A DNA stretch of 64,000 nt from CAZOEL01 sp964578835 (GCA_964578835.1 CAZOEL010000033.1:1-64000), one strand, 5' to 3'; positions 9,508 to 19,033 are shown, counted from the first letter of the stretch. The notes: a model not told the origin generated them from the letters alone. Numbers and translations are program-made.

Positions 9508-11339
9508 TGCAGACTCCACAGGTAATCCACCAGGCTGTGCAGATCCTCCGGAGGCAGGTAAAATCGAGGCATCAGGTTACGGGGTTTGAGTGTTTGCGGG
9601 TTGGCGATCCAGCCGGACAAATTTCCAATACTGTTCGGCAGCTGCCCGGCCCCGAGCGTTAAGCGCGAGCCCACCAACGTGAGATCCGGTCCTGAAGTCG
9701 CCTCGGATAGTCCGTTGATCGCATGGCAGGCCGCACAGCCCGCCTCCATGAAAACGTTTCCGCCACGCTCGAGCCAAGGGTCGGAAGGAGCAGTTCGCGG
9801 CTGTCTTGCGCGACGGAGCCAGTCCCGAAAATCTTCCTCTGTGTGAACCACTTGTCTAAACGCCATGAGCGCGTGAGGTCCTCCGCAATATTCGGTGCAC
9901 GTTCCATGATACACCCCCGGCCGCTCGGCCTTCAGCAGCAATTCGGTGGGATGATCCGGCAGCAGATCCCTCTTGCCGCCAAGTCGAGGAATCCAGAAGC
10001 TGTGAATGACTCCATCCGAAGACAGCTCATAGCGGACCGAGCTCCCAACCGGAACGTGGATTTCGTTCGCATCCACAATCCCATAGTCGGGATATCGAAC
10101 CTCAAACCACCAGTGACGGCCGATGACCTGAACCCTGAAATCTCCCGGCCCTTCCGTAAGCTGAACGGTGATGCGGATGGTGTGGACAAGCATCAAGACA
10201 AGAATCAGAGCGGGAATTGCGATGCCGCAAACAAAAACAAATCGAGAGCCCAAGACGGGTCGATCCCGTCTTCGCGCCACAAGGGCCAGAACCATAAGAA
10301 GCAGTGTGACGAGAAACACCGCTCCATAGACGCCGAGCATCTGCCACCAGAGCTCTGCAATGCGCTCTGCGTTAGGCCCTCCCGGATCGAGAATGGAATG
10401 CGGGCGTTCAGCCGCCCAGCAACTGGAAGAAAGCGCCGAGAAGAGCATCAAGGCGAAAAGAGCAGTCAGGTACACAATCGAGTAGCGGAAAAGCTCCTGC
10501 GCCGACTGGCGATCCCTTCGGCGCCGGAGCAGGACCGTCTTGCGGACGAGATTCGCTCCCAGCAGCGCAGCCCCGACTGCAAAGCTCCACCCGAGGTCTG
10601 CGCAGATCCCGAGATAAAAGACGGCGAGAAGAAGGAGAGCGATATACGCGGCGATTTGCGCTATGGTCTTCTTTTCTCCCGCCGCCACCGGGAGCATGGG
10701 GATTCCGACCTGGGCATACTCCTCTTTGAGGTAGAGCGCTAAAGCCCAAAAATGAGGAGGGGTCCAGAGAAAAACAACGAGGAACATGAGCGCGGGAACC
10801 ATGCTCAGGCTATCCGCTCCCGCCGCCCAGCCGATGAGCGGCGCCATCGCTCCCGCTGCGCCCCCAATCACGATGTTCAAGGGCGTTCTCCGCTTGAGCC
10901 ACATCGTATACAAAAAGACATAGAAAGCCATGGCTGAAATTCCAAGGAATCCCGTAAGCGTATTTCCAGCCGTTTTGAGCAGCCAGGCTGCAAGCGCCCC
11001 CCCGCTTAAGCCGAAGTAAAGAGCGCCCCGGGGAGTTATTGTGCCCGCGGGGATTGGTCGTCTGTTTCTAGTGCGAGCCATGACGGAGTCGATATCGCGG
11101 TCCCAAAACTGATTCAATGCATTTGCTGCGCCGGCGGCAAGGAGAAGGCCAAGGAGCGCTCCGGCAAGCCGCAAGGGTTCAGCGAGGAGGGAGCCTTCCA
11201 GCGCCATGGCGGTCAAACCGGTCAATAGCACGAGGGCCACAATTCCCGGCTTGATGAGCCGGACATAAGCGACAAGCGTCTCCCACGCCCGACGCCGCGA
11301 GCCGGCAGCATGAATCGCTTCAGTAAGCGTGGAGCCCAT
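9504..11339 (-). CDS. Heme O synthase (CtaB) fused to oxidase subunit II with cytochrome c domain
   Basis: A single 611-residue frame joins two proteins normally encoded separately. Residues 1-310 are protoheme IX farnesyltransferase: LIKPGIV, the prenyl-binding NQFWDRDIDSVMARTRNRR motif and WTPPHFWALAL, with about eight membrane helices. Residues about 320-500 are oxidase subunit II: two helices, then the cupredoxin domain with SFWIP and the Cu-A site CTEYCGGPHALM near 481. Residues about 520-611 are a cytochrome c domain with CAACH near 536 and a distal Met in NLMPRFY. The last CtaB helix and SSSCWAAE resemble a signal or lipobox for the oxidase part. The protein would make heme O and carry electrons to subunit I. 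AGGAG precedes the start. Confidence 0.9.
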   Translation of the reverse strand: MGSTLTEAIHAAGSRRRAWETLVAYVRLIKPGIVALVLLTGLTAMALEGSLLAEPLRLAGALLGLLLAAGAANALNQFWDRDIDSVMARTRNRRPIPAGTITPRGALYFGLSGGALAAWLLKTAGNTLTGFLGISAMAFYVFLYTMWLKRRTPLNIVIGGAAGAMAPLIGWAAGADSLSMVPALMFLVVFLWTPPHFWALALYLKEEYAQVGIPMLPVAAGEKKTIAQIAAYIALLLLAVFYLGICADLGWSFAVGAALLGANLVRKTVLLRRRRDRQSAQELFRYSIVYLTALFALMLFSALSSSCWAAERPHSILDPGGPNAERIAELWWQMLGVYGAVFLVTLLLMVLALVARRRDRPVLGSRFVFVCGIAIPALILVLMLVHTIRITVQLTEGPGDFRVQVIGRHWWFEVRYPDYGIVDANEIHVPVGSSVRYELSSDGVIHSFWIPRLGGKRDLLPDHPTELLLKAERPGVYHGTCTEYCGGPHALMAFRQVVHTEEDFRDWLRRARQPRTAPSDPWLERGGNVFMEAGCAACHAINGLSEATSGPDLTLVGSRLTLGAGQLPNSIGNLSGWIANPQTLKPRNLMPRFYLPPEDLHSLVDYLWSLQ

Positions 11340-11346
11340 ACTTCTC

Positions 11347-11745
11347 CTATGGAAGCCCGTAAAGATGACTGGCGATATGACGAGCGTCCCCTTCGGTAAC
11401 GTCCAGATCCGGCATGGCTGTCTCTGGGGAAAACTCTTGAGGATCCAGTATCCACAAGATCATGTTGTCGGGAGAGTTGGGCAAAACCCCTCCGATGTAG
11501 ATCTGTTCGTTGATTTCTTCAAGTTTGGGACCAACCCGGCCGGTGGCTCTTCTAACGCCCGAAACGACGTGGCAGGATGAACATCCGTACCCGACAATCG
11601 CCTTACGCCCCAGCTGAGAGTCGCCGCCCGCCACTGTCCATACGGGCTCGCCAACGCCTGAGCCAGACCCGATAGAAACGAAATAGACGATGATTCCCAG
11701 GATGGCGATGACTCCAAGTGACAGTCCGGCAATTAGCATCCGCAT
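11347..11745 (-). CDS. Membrane-anchored monoheme cytochrome c
   Basis: A 132-residue protein with one N-terminal membrane helix (about residues 3-24), then a class I cytochrome c domain with the heme site CSSCH near 54 and a likely axial Met in AMPDLD near 113. The start at 11745 has a strong AAAGGAGG upstream; the longer open frame has no support. It lies between the cytochrome b gene and the CtaB-CoxB fusion, so it probably passes electrons from the bc complex to the Cu-A or cytochrome c domain of the oxidase. Confidence 0.88.
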   Translation of the reverse strand: MRMLIAGLSLGVIAILGIIVYFVSIGSGSGVGEPVWTVAGGDSQLGRKAIVGYGCSSCHVVSGVRRATGRVGPKLEEINEQIYIGGVLPNSPDNMILWILDPQEFSPETAMPDLDVTEGDARHIASHLYGLP

Positions 11746-11840
11746 CGGCGCCCTCCTTTCAAGCTCATCCCGATCGGTTCTTCTGACCGCAACTTCGCGC
11801 CGCTCTTTCGGCTTCTCCAAAGGCTCAGACGCATTCCCCC

Positions 11841-13283
11841 TCACTCGCGAGGGAAAGTTTGGGCAACCAGAACAAACTCGACAAGGGAATCGAGATCCTC
11901 CTGAGTCAGCCTTCCTCGGTAGGCCGGCATCGGAGCTCCCTCGGCAGGCGCGAGAATGTAGTTGCGCAGCTCGGCCGGCGAGAGGCGATGCTTGATCCTC
12001 GCCAGATCGGGTCCCACCTTGCGCCCATGAGAGGAGATCGCGTGACAGCTGTTGCACCCGTAACGGGCGAAGTTGATTCGGCCTCTTTCGGCCGCTTCGC
12101 TCAGAACGACTCCGGGAGGAGCGGGCGGCGGGCTCGAATCCGGCCACCCCGTCCAGGGTGATGTAAGACGCAAAGCGCTCAGCGCCAGCAGGCCTATTAC
12201 GCAGGAACACACAAACAGAGCCCATAGGGGACGGTTGCGAACGCCCCGGTTCGGGCTTCTATCAAGAAGCGGCAAAAGGAGCATAAAGACAAACGAAAGC
12301 AATGGAAACGCTACATAAAACAGAGGCGCCACCCTGCTCGGCAGCAGGGCGATCAGCGAGCTGTACCAGGCGAACCACCACTCTTCAATAGGCGTCGAAG
12401 TCCCGGTCAGGTTCGCTTCCGGGTACAGCTCCTGCGGCCCTTCGACCAGCGCCAGTATGAAAACAACGCAGAAGACCGCAAAAGCCATGGAGCCCGTCAG
12501 CAACATGGTGTGCGGGTGAAACCATTCCCCGTGCTCTTCGGATTCCGAAGCTTCCTTGTAAATTTCCTTATGTTCCGCGGCGCTTCCCACCGGCTGCCTG
12601 CGCTCTGCTTTCGAAGTCACGCCGTGAACGACGACCAGGTACAGATGAAAGCCGACCAGGGCAAGCAGCAGCAGAGGAACGATCAATACGTGAACCGCAA
12701 AGATGCGAGTGAGAGTAAATGAGCCGATCTCCGGTCCACCTTGGACCAGAAGCACGAGATCATCGCCGATGAAGGGAACGTTGTTGAACATGTTCAAAAC
12801 GACCCGCACCGCGTAAACAGCCCGTTCGTCCCATCGCAGCACGTAACCGGTGAAAGACATCGTCAGCACAAGAAAAAACTGGAACACGCCTATCGTCCAG
12901 GTCCCTTCGCGCGGAGCCTTGTAGCCGCCAAGCAGTAAATGGCGCAAGAAATGGGACAGCAGCATCACAACCATGATTCCCGCCGACCAGTAATGAATCC
13001 CGCGCGTCAACCAGCCCAGAGGCTCGTTATCCGTAATGTTCCGCACGCTTTGGTAGGCGTGATCCATCGAGTTGGAATAAAAGAGGATCATCGCGGCGCC
13101 GGTTACGACCTGGATCATGAGCAGAGTGGTTAGGGTCGCCCCGTCGCCCTGATACCAGGGCGTCTCCGGCACGCGCCTCTCGAGCACCGTTTCTCTGAAC
13201 CGGACGAGCCCCAGGCGCTCAGCGGCTTTCCTCCTGAAGGATTTCAGCCTCTCCCGTTTGCGGGACAACCATTGGAGGGTCAT
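11841..13283 (-). CDS. Cytochrome b with C-terminal cytochrome c domain
   Basis: A 480-residue fusion. Residues about 30-385 form a full-length cytochrome b: heme-ligand His pairs spaced 14 apart in helix B (HYWSAG...SHFLRH) and 15 apart in helix D (VHVLIV...FHLYLV). The 15 spacing is like cytochrome b6 rather than mitochondrial cytochrome b. The usual PEWY quinol-site motif reads EEWW at residues 300-303. Residues about 395-480 hold a cytochrome c domain with CNSCH near 412. It forms the quinol-oxidising core with the Rieske protein encoded 10 bases upstream. Such b-c fusions are known in some Gram-positive and deltaproteobacterial complexes. Confidence 0.9.
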   Translation of the reverse strand: MTLQWLSRKRERLKSFRRKAAERLGLVRFRETVLERRVPETPWYQGDGATLTTLLMIQVVTGAAMILFYSNSMDHAYQSVRNITDNEPLGWLTRGIHYWSAGIMVVMLLSHFLRHLLLGGYKAPREGTWTIGVFQFFLVLTMSFTGYVLRWDERAVYAVRVVLNMFNNVPFIGDDLVLLVQGGPEIGSFTLTRIFAVHVLIVPLLLLALVGFHLYLVVVHGVTSKAERRQPVGSAAEHKEIYKEASESEEHGEWFHPHTMLLTGSMAFAVFCVVFILALVEGPQELYPEANLTGTSTPIEEWWFAWYSSLIALLPSRVAPLFYVAFPLLSFVFMLLLPLLDRSPNRGVRNRPLWALFVCSCVIGLLALSALRLTSPWTGWPDSSPPPAPPGVVLSEAAERGRINFARYGCNSCHAISSHGRKVGPDLARIKHRLSPAELRNYILAPAEGAPMPAYRGRLTQEDLDSLVEFVLVAQTFPRE

Positions 13284-13293
13284 GATTTGCTCC

Positions 13294-13773
13294 TCAGGTC
13301 ATTGGCGGCAGAGAATGAAGATCTATTTCGATCTGACCATCGATAATCCGGACGGCGTATCGGTAAAGGGGACGTTTCGGCGGGCCGGCCATTCGCTCGC
13401 CGCTTTTGGAAAAGATGCCGCCGTGACAGGGGCAGAAAAAGCATTCACTGCCGGGGTCCCAGGTGAGAGGACATCCCAGGTCGGTGCAACTCCGGGAGAA
13501 GACCACCGCCTCATGCTCGGCGGGACGCCAGGCGAAGACGGATTTCTCTCTAAGGCCCCGGTCCCAGTCCTCACGGCGGATGGGAACTATGATTTCGCGC
13601 ATTTCCCCAACCGGGAATTCCTCGATTAGACCAATGACTTGCCAGGCGCTCTTCCCGGGACGCCGCCTCCAGGCGGGAGAGAGGGCTGTCACAAGGGAGG
13701 GAATTCCAGCCATAACGGCCGTAGCCATCCCTATTCCTCTTATGGCCCATTTCATCCAGGTTCTTCTTTCCAT
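13294..13773 (-). CDS. Rieske iron-sulfur protein with atypical ligand box
   Basis: A 159-residue protein with an N-terminal RRTWMK twin-arginine-like signal anchor and membrane helix (about residues 8-31), then a Rieske domain. The second box is normal (CPCHGG at 114-119). The first reads Cys96-Thr-Asp98-Leu-Gly-Cys101, so Asp stands where the standard CTHLGC box has a cluster-ligand His; the codon is GAC. The other cysteines, including the disulfide pair, are present. The start at 13773 has CAGGAG upstream. It is first in the respiratory operon and should work with cytochrome b, but its redox potential may be lowered. Confidence 0.88.
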   Translation of the reverse strand: MERRTWMKWAIRGIGMATAVMAGIPSLVTALSPAWRRRPGKSAWQVIGLIEEFPVGEMREIIVPIRREDWDRGLREKSVFAWRPAEHEAVVFSRSCTDLGCPLTWDPGSECFFCPCHGGIFSKSGERMAGPPKRPLYRYAVRIIDGQIEIDLHSLPPMT

Positions 13774-14170
13774 CCGGGGCTCCTGAGAACGACGCCGTTG
13801 TGAAGCTATGAGAGCAAAAGTAATGGCCGCCCCATCTTTGTCAAGCCGAGCGCGCCTGAGCCGGTTCAGGAAAGCCTCACAGCTTCGCGGTCCCACACCG
13901 GATTGCTCCCCAAGAGCTCGGCAATGCCGATTTTCGGGCAAAATACCCAGTTTCACCCATTAACACTGGGCCGTTCCTGCATTAAGTTTTTTCCAGTCAT
14001 TTTATGAATGGCTTTCCGACTTCGGATGGGATCTCCCAGGCGGCCCCGGTTTTTCATAATCGAGATCCAGCCGCCGCATCATCCGAGAGCTCTAACTGAA
14101 AATGCCACGGCAATCAGATAGATCATCGTTTGGAGATAGGAGTTTCAAAGTCCCAAGGCATGCGAAGAAG
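13774..14170. other. Divergent promoter region of respiratory and formate dehydrogenase operons
   Basis: About 400 bases between two divergent operons, so promoters for both must lie here. A 6-bp dyad CCCAGT (13946-13951) and ACTGGG (13965-13970) is the only clear symmetric element. I cannot assign -35/-10 or sigma-54 boxes with confidence. Confidence 0.5.
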
Positions 14171-14398
14171 ATGAAGATACTAGACGGACGCATCAATCTG
14201 GTTCAGGAGGAGCGCTTTCGGCTGATTGCAGATACCGGAAGGGCTTATCTCCTGGTGCTGGCTCACAACAGCTCGGTCACAGCAGAGGATCTCCAAGAAT
14301 GGTACCGCTCCGGCAGCCGGGTTCGCGTGGAATACGAAGGCGAGCCCAACTTCGAGAGCGGGGTCGCCCACAGGGCTTGGCCTTTGCGAAAACAATGA
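14171..14398 (+). CDS. Small conserved-looking protein upstream of formate dehydrogenase
   Basis: A 75-residue soluble protein (start MKILDGRINLVQEERFRL) with alternating charged and hydrophobic residues compatible with a small beta-barrel, and RVRVEYEGEPNFESG near its end. It lies 20 bases before the formate dehydrogenase alpha gene, on the same strand. I do not recognise a named family, though similar small proteins seem to occur beside such dehydrogenases. Function is unknown. The longer frame from 14102 is possible but has no better ribosome site. Confidence 0.6.
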   Translation: MKILDGRINLVQEERFRLIADTGRAYLLVLAHNSSVTAEDLQEWYRSGSRVRVEYEGEPNFESGVAHRAWPLRKQ

Positions 14399-14418
14399 CT
14401 TACAGTCTTCTCAGCTGA

Positions 14419-17400
14419 ATGGAACAAATCATGCCCAAAAATGGCGTCTTCGACAGAATGAAGCATTTTGTGGACAACTGGTCTCTGCCCCGTCAGCTCA
14501 AAGGAGAGGACCCCGCCGGGAGCGCGGCCCAGACAAGGGCATCCAGAAATCTTCGGCCTAGGCTCGAGGACGCCGAGCGCGTTGGCACGAGCATCTGCCC
14601 TTACTGCTCGGTCGGTTGCGCTCAGCTCATCTATGTGAAAGGAGACCAGGTCATCCACATAGAAGGCGATCCGAGGAGCCCGATCAACCAGGGAACCCTC
14701 TGCCCCAAGGGAGCGGCAACCACGGGATGGATGATGAATCCCAAACGGCTGACCAAAGTGAAGTACCGCCCTCCTTACGGAACGAAATGGGAAGAAAGGC
14801 CTCTGGAATGGGCCATGGACCGCATCGCGCATCTCATGAAGAGAACCCGCGATGAGACATTTGTACGCAAACTGCCCAACGGGACGATGGTCAACCATAC
14901 CTTAGCCATGGCGGAGCTGGGAGGCGCAACGCTCGATAATGAAGAGAACTATCTCATCAAGAAGCTCTGCGCCGGAGGGCTTGGAATGGTCTGGGTCGAA
15001 AATCAGGCGCGCATTTGACACAGCGCATCCGTGCCCAGTCTGGGCGCAAGCTTCGGCCGCGGGGCAGCCACCACCGCTCAGTGGGACGTCGCCAATGCGG
15101 ACTGCGTCCTGATCATGGGCTCCAATATGGCCGAAAACCATCCCATAGCCTTTCGATTCGTCCTCGAAGCCAAAGCCAGAGGGGCGGTTATTATTCATGC
15201 AGACCCGCGTTTTACCCGCACATCCGCGCTTGCCGACATTTATGCGCCGCTTCGCGCCGGGTCGGACATAGCCTTTCTTGGCGGGCTCATCCGCTATATC
15301 CTCGAAAACGACCTGTGGTTCAGAGAATATGTCATCAATTATTCGAACATCGCTACGATCATCGATCCACGATATCAGGGTCCTGAAGAGCTAAACGGTT
15401 TCTTCTCGGGCTGGGACGGGGACAAATTATCCTACTCGGCTGCAACCTGGCAATACGAAGGGCAGATTGTCCCCTCCGCCCTTGCCGATCCTTACATGAT
15501 AACGGGAGAATCCTACGGGGAAGAAGTAAAACGCACGAAGGAGTCTCCGCCGCCCCAGGACCTCACCCTCAAGCACCCCAATTGCGTCTACCAGATATTG
15601 AAACGCCATTACGCCAAGTACACCCCAGAGATGGTGGAGCGGGTAACCGGGTGTCCCAGGGAGACTTTCCTGGAAACAGCCCGGGCAATGACGCGCAACA
15701 GCGGTCCTGAGCGCACCGGAGCCTTGTGTTACGCAGTCGGCTGGACGCATCACAGCACCGGAGTCCAGATGATCCGGGCAGGGGCAATCGTTCAGACGCT
15801 CCTTGGGAACATCGGGCGTCCGGGCGGAGGCATTCTCGCTTTGCGCGGGCACACCAGCATCCAGGGCAGCACGGACATTCCCACGCTCTACGATATGCTC
15901 CCGGGATATCTGCGTCACCCGAACGGCGCCAAGGACTATCACAAAACCTTCAAGGACTACGTGGAAAGCGAGACCGTTCCGCTTGGCTACTGGAACAATC
16001 TCCCGAAGTTCATCACGAGTCTTTTGCGGGCATGGTATGGAGAACGCGCCTCGGAAAAAAACGGCTGGGGGTACGACTGGATTCCCAAGATCATGGGCGA
16101 CCATTCACAGCTTCCGATGACTCTCGCCCTCAAGGATGGAACCATCCGGGGGCTCCTCATCATGGGACAGAACCCGGTGATCGGCGGTCAGAGCTCTCAT
16201 ATGATCCGCATGGGCCTTTCTAACCTCGAATGGATGGTCGTACGGGAAACTTTCGAGAACGAGACGGCCTCCTACTGGCTAAAATCGCCGGAAGTCATGA
16301 GCGGGGAGCTCAATCCCGAAGAAATCAAGACGGAGATATTTCTTCTTCCAGCCTGCCTCCCCGGGGAAAAAGAAGGGACTTTCACCAACACGCACCGTTT
16401 GATTCAATGGCACGACAAGGTGGTGGACGGTCCAGCCGACTGCCGATCGGATCTTTGGTTCATCTATCATCTGGGGAGACGTCTGAAACAGCTCTATGAA
16501 GCCGGCGCCGATCCCCGGGACGAGCCGATCAAGAACCTCCTGTGGGATTATCCGACCATGGGCGCGCGCCAGGAGCCGTCGGCCGAGGCGGTTCTAAAAG
16601 AGATCAACGGCTACACCTGGCCCGAGCGCAAACAAATTTCCGGCATAAAAGAGCTAAAGGACGACGGCTCGACCGCCTGCGGCTGCTGGATCTACAGCGG
16701 TGTGTTTCCGAAAGAGGATCTGAACCGGGCGCGCTCGCGCACGCCCGACGGTCCCGATGGTCCCGGCTCTCACCTCGGCTGGGGCTTCGCCTGGCCCGAC
16801 AACAGGCGCATCCTCTACAATCGCGCATCGGCCGATCCCCGGGGAAAACCATGGTCCGAGCGAAAACGGCATCTATGGTGGGATGCATCCGGGAAGGAAT
16901 GGCGAGGCAACGATGTTCCGGATTTTACAAAAGAAAAGCCCCCGGATTATCAGCCCGACTGGTCCAGCCGACCCTCGGGCATGGAGGCGCTGGACGGACG
17001 ATCCCCTTTCATCATGATTTCAGACGGGAAGGCCTCTCTTTTCGTTCCCTCGGGCCTCAAGGACGGCCCGCTGCCCGCTCACTACGAGCCGGTGGAATCT
17101 CCTGTGAAAAATCCCCTCTACCGCCAAAATGACAATCCGGCTGCGAAAAAATGGAACCGGGAGGACAATCCTTATCATGAAATTGCCGACCCGAGATACC
17201 CTTACGCGATTACCACCTACCGGCTGGCCGAACATCACTCGGGCGCCATTCCAACCCGCATGGTCCCCACCACTGCCGAGCTCCAGCCGGAAGCCTTCGT
17301 AGAGCTGCCCCCCGAGCTAGCCCGCGAAAAAGGCATAGAGCGCCTTGATTGGGTAGTAATATCCACAGCAAGGGGCGAAGTCGAAGTCCGCGCAATGATT

Positions 17401-17601
17401 ACCGATCGTCTCAGACCCTTTCAGATCGACGGGAAGCTTGTCTACCAGATCGGCCTGCCATGGCATTTCGGATGGGAGGGATACTCAACCGGAGATATAG
17501 CCAACACGCTTACGGCCATTGTGGGCGAACCGAACACGACGATTCATGAGAGCAAAGCGTTTACCTGCAATTTGAGAAAGGGAAGGCTGCGACCCAAATG
17601 A
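14419..17601 (+). CDS. Selenocysteine formate dehydrogenase, alpha subunit
   Basis: A 1,060-residue molybdopterin enzyme read through an in-frame TGA at 15016-15018 (residue 200). The context ARI-Sec-HSASVPSLGASFGRG matches the active site of formate dehydrogenase N. The [4Fe-4S] motif CPYCSVGC lies near residue 60, with CPKG near 97. The molybdopterin domains follow, and the C-terminal dinucleotide-binding domain holds TYRLAEHHSGA. Unlike the periplasmic FdnG enzymes, no twin-arginine signal is seen in the first 50 residues, so a cytoplasmic active site is inferred. Beta and membrane subunit genes follow. An automatic caller would split this gene at the TGA. Confidence 0.93.
15016..15047 (+). 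promoter_or_regulatory. Selenocysteine UGA codon and SECIS-like hairpin
   Basis: The TGA at 15016-15018 is followed after 12 bases by a 6-bp stem (GTGCCC 15031-15036 with GGGCGC 15042-15047, one G-U pair) and the loop AGTCT. Position and loop resemble the bacterial SECIS element of E. coli fdhF, which SelB recognises. selA, selB and selC are not in this window. Confidence 0.85.
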
Positions 17602-17981
17602 GCAACCATGTGACAAACGATTGGAACTGTGGGGCCTCCGGTCATGAGAAGAAGCCGGAGCTTTGCCGGCTATGCCGGAAGGCGCTTGAAAAGCTCGATA
17701 AAGCGCTGGATCTTCATCCGCTGCAGCTGACCCGTGAGGTGGATATTGCGGAAAACGCCATCGCCGAACTGAGGGACATGTTGATAGAACTGCACAGGCA
17801 GGCCCACGATCCTTCCCACACAGCGGAAATCCGAAGACTTCTCGAGAGCGTCAACACGGCTCTAAGCCTTATTGCAGGCGTAGTCTACCCTTCGGCTGGC
17901 ATCGAGCGCTCCCTGATCGAAGAAGCGCGCAAGGTATTGAAAGACGCAGCCGGCCCATGCTCGATTACATCCGCCGCATAA
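17598..17981 (+). CDS. Unrecognised helical protein in formate dehydrogenase operon
   Basis: A 127-residue soluble protein whose start overlaps the formate dehydrogenase alpha stop in ATGA, so it is translationally coupled. A Cys-containing N-terminus (one Cys near 11, then CRLC near 23) is followed by helices rich in Leu, Glu and Arg. It may be an accessory or maturation factor, or bind metal at the N-terminus. I know no family to match. Confidence 0.75.
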   Translation: MSNHVTNDWNCGASGHEKKPELCRLCRKALEKLDKALDLHPLQLTREVDIAENAIAELRDMLIELHRQAHDPSHTAEIRRLLESVNTALSLIAGVVYPSAGIERSLIEEARKVLKDAAGPCSITSAA

Positions 17982-18044
17982 CAGGAAAACAACCGGAGGC
18001 GGAAATACGTTTTCCAGCTTTTCGCACGCATCGAGGAGCCTCAT

Positions 18045-18980
18045 ATGTCCAAACCTCTCTTCCCCGAAACGATTCCAAAACGAGGCCTCGACCATGCGGG
18101 CTCCATTCTTCCCGGGGTCATCCCTGATGAGTCCGAGCTCACGGCGGGCGTCAAGATCGAGCCCGGGAAAAACTACGGTTTCTTTACGGACACCAGCCTG
18201 TGTATCGGCTGCAAGGCGTGCGAGGCAGCCTGCAAAGAGTGGAATGCGCTTCCAGCAGACGACATGGGACTCTCCGGAATGAGCTATGACAACACCCGCG
18301 CGCTCTCCGGGACGACCTGGAGGCATGTCCGCTTCATTGAACAGATCGGAAGCGGGAAGGATCGAGCAACTTTCCTCAAGCCATTCCAGAGTCACTGGCT
18401 GATGATGAGCGATGTGTGCAAACACTGTAAGCGCGCAGCCTGTCTCGAGGCCTGTCCTACAGGCGCCATCTTCAAGACGGAATACGGAACGGTCGTCGTG
18501 CAACAGGATATTTGCAACGGTTGCGCCTACTGCGTTCCCGCCTGTCCTTTCGGAGTGGTCGAACTGAACATGGCCGACGGCAAAGCCCACAAATGCACGC
18601 TCTGCTACGACCGTTTGAAAGGGGGACTGGAGCCGGCATGCTCCAAGACATGCCCGACCAACTCCATCCAGTTCGGCGAAATTCAGGAGCTCAAAGAAAG
18701 GGCTTATGCCCGCTTAAGGGCCCTCAAGGAGATGGGGCGAAAGGATGCCTACCTTTATGGAGCTCCTGGCGCTCCGGGGGCGACGGGAGGCATCGAGGAG
18801 CTCTACGCCTTCTTTTTGTTGCTCGACCGCCCCGAGGTCTATAACCTGCCGGTCTTGCCGCAGCTGCCCTCATCCAAGGTCAAAAGAAGCCTGCTGAGCG
18901 GGGCGACCGTTTTGGCGGCGTTGGGAGTCTGCGCGTGGGCGGCGCTCAAAAGAAGCGATAACGTCAACGAGAAGGCTTGA
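18045..18980 (+). CDS. Formate dehydrogenase beta (iron-sulfur) subunit
   Basis: A 311-residue ferredoxin-like subunit with four [4Fe-4S] motifs: CIGCKACEAAC near 57, CKHCKRAACLEACP near 125, CNGCAYCVPACP near 157 and CTLCYDRLKGGLEPAC near 185. One C-terminal membrane helix (about residues 284-302) anchors it, as in FdnH. It passes electrons from the molybdopterin subunit to the membrane partner. GAGGAG lies upstream of the ATG. The stop overlaps a TTG that could start the next frame, but that start is not preferred. Confidence 0.93.
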   Translation: MSKPLFPETIPKRGLDHAGSILPGVIPDESELTAGVKIEPGKNYGFFTDTSLCIGCKACEAACKEWNALPADDMGLSGMSYDNTRALSGTTWRHVRFIEQIGSGKDRATFLKPFQSHWLMMSDVCKHCKRAACLEACPTGAIFKTEYGTVVVQQDICNGCAYCVPACPFGVVELNMADGKAHKCTLCYDRLKGGLEPACSKTCPTNSIQFGEIQELKERAYARLRALKEMGRKDAYLYGAPGAPGATGGIEELYAFFLLLDRPEVYNLPVLPQLPSSKVKRSLLSGATVLAALGVCAWAALKRSDNVNEKA

Positions 18981-19033
18981 ACCTAAGCCTCGTTCTTCCG
19001 GCATTCGATTCCGGAGATCTGAGGAGGCAGAAA

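Noticed and set aside
15031..17601. Second formate dehydrogenase fragment as a separate gene
   Set aside because: The TGA at 15016-15018 is a selenocysteine codon with a SECIS-like hairpin, so the two fragments are one gene.
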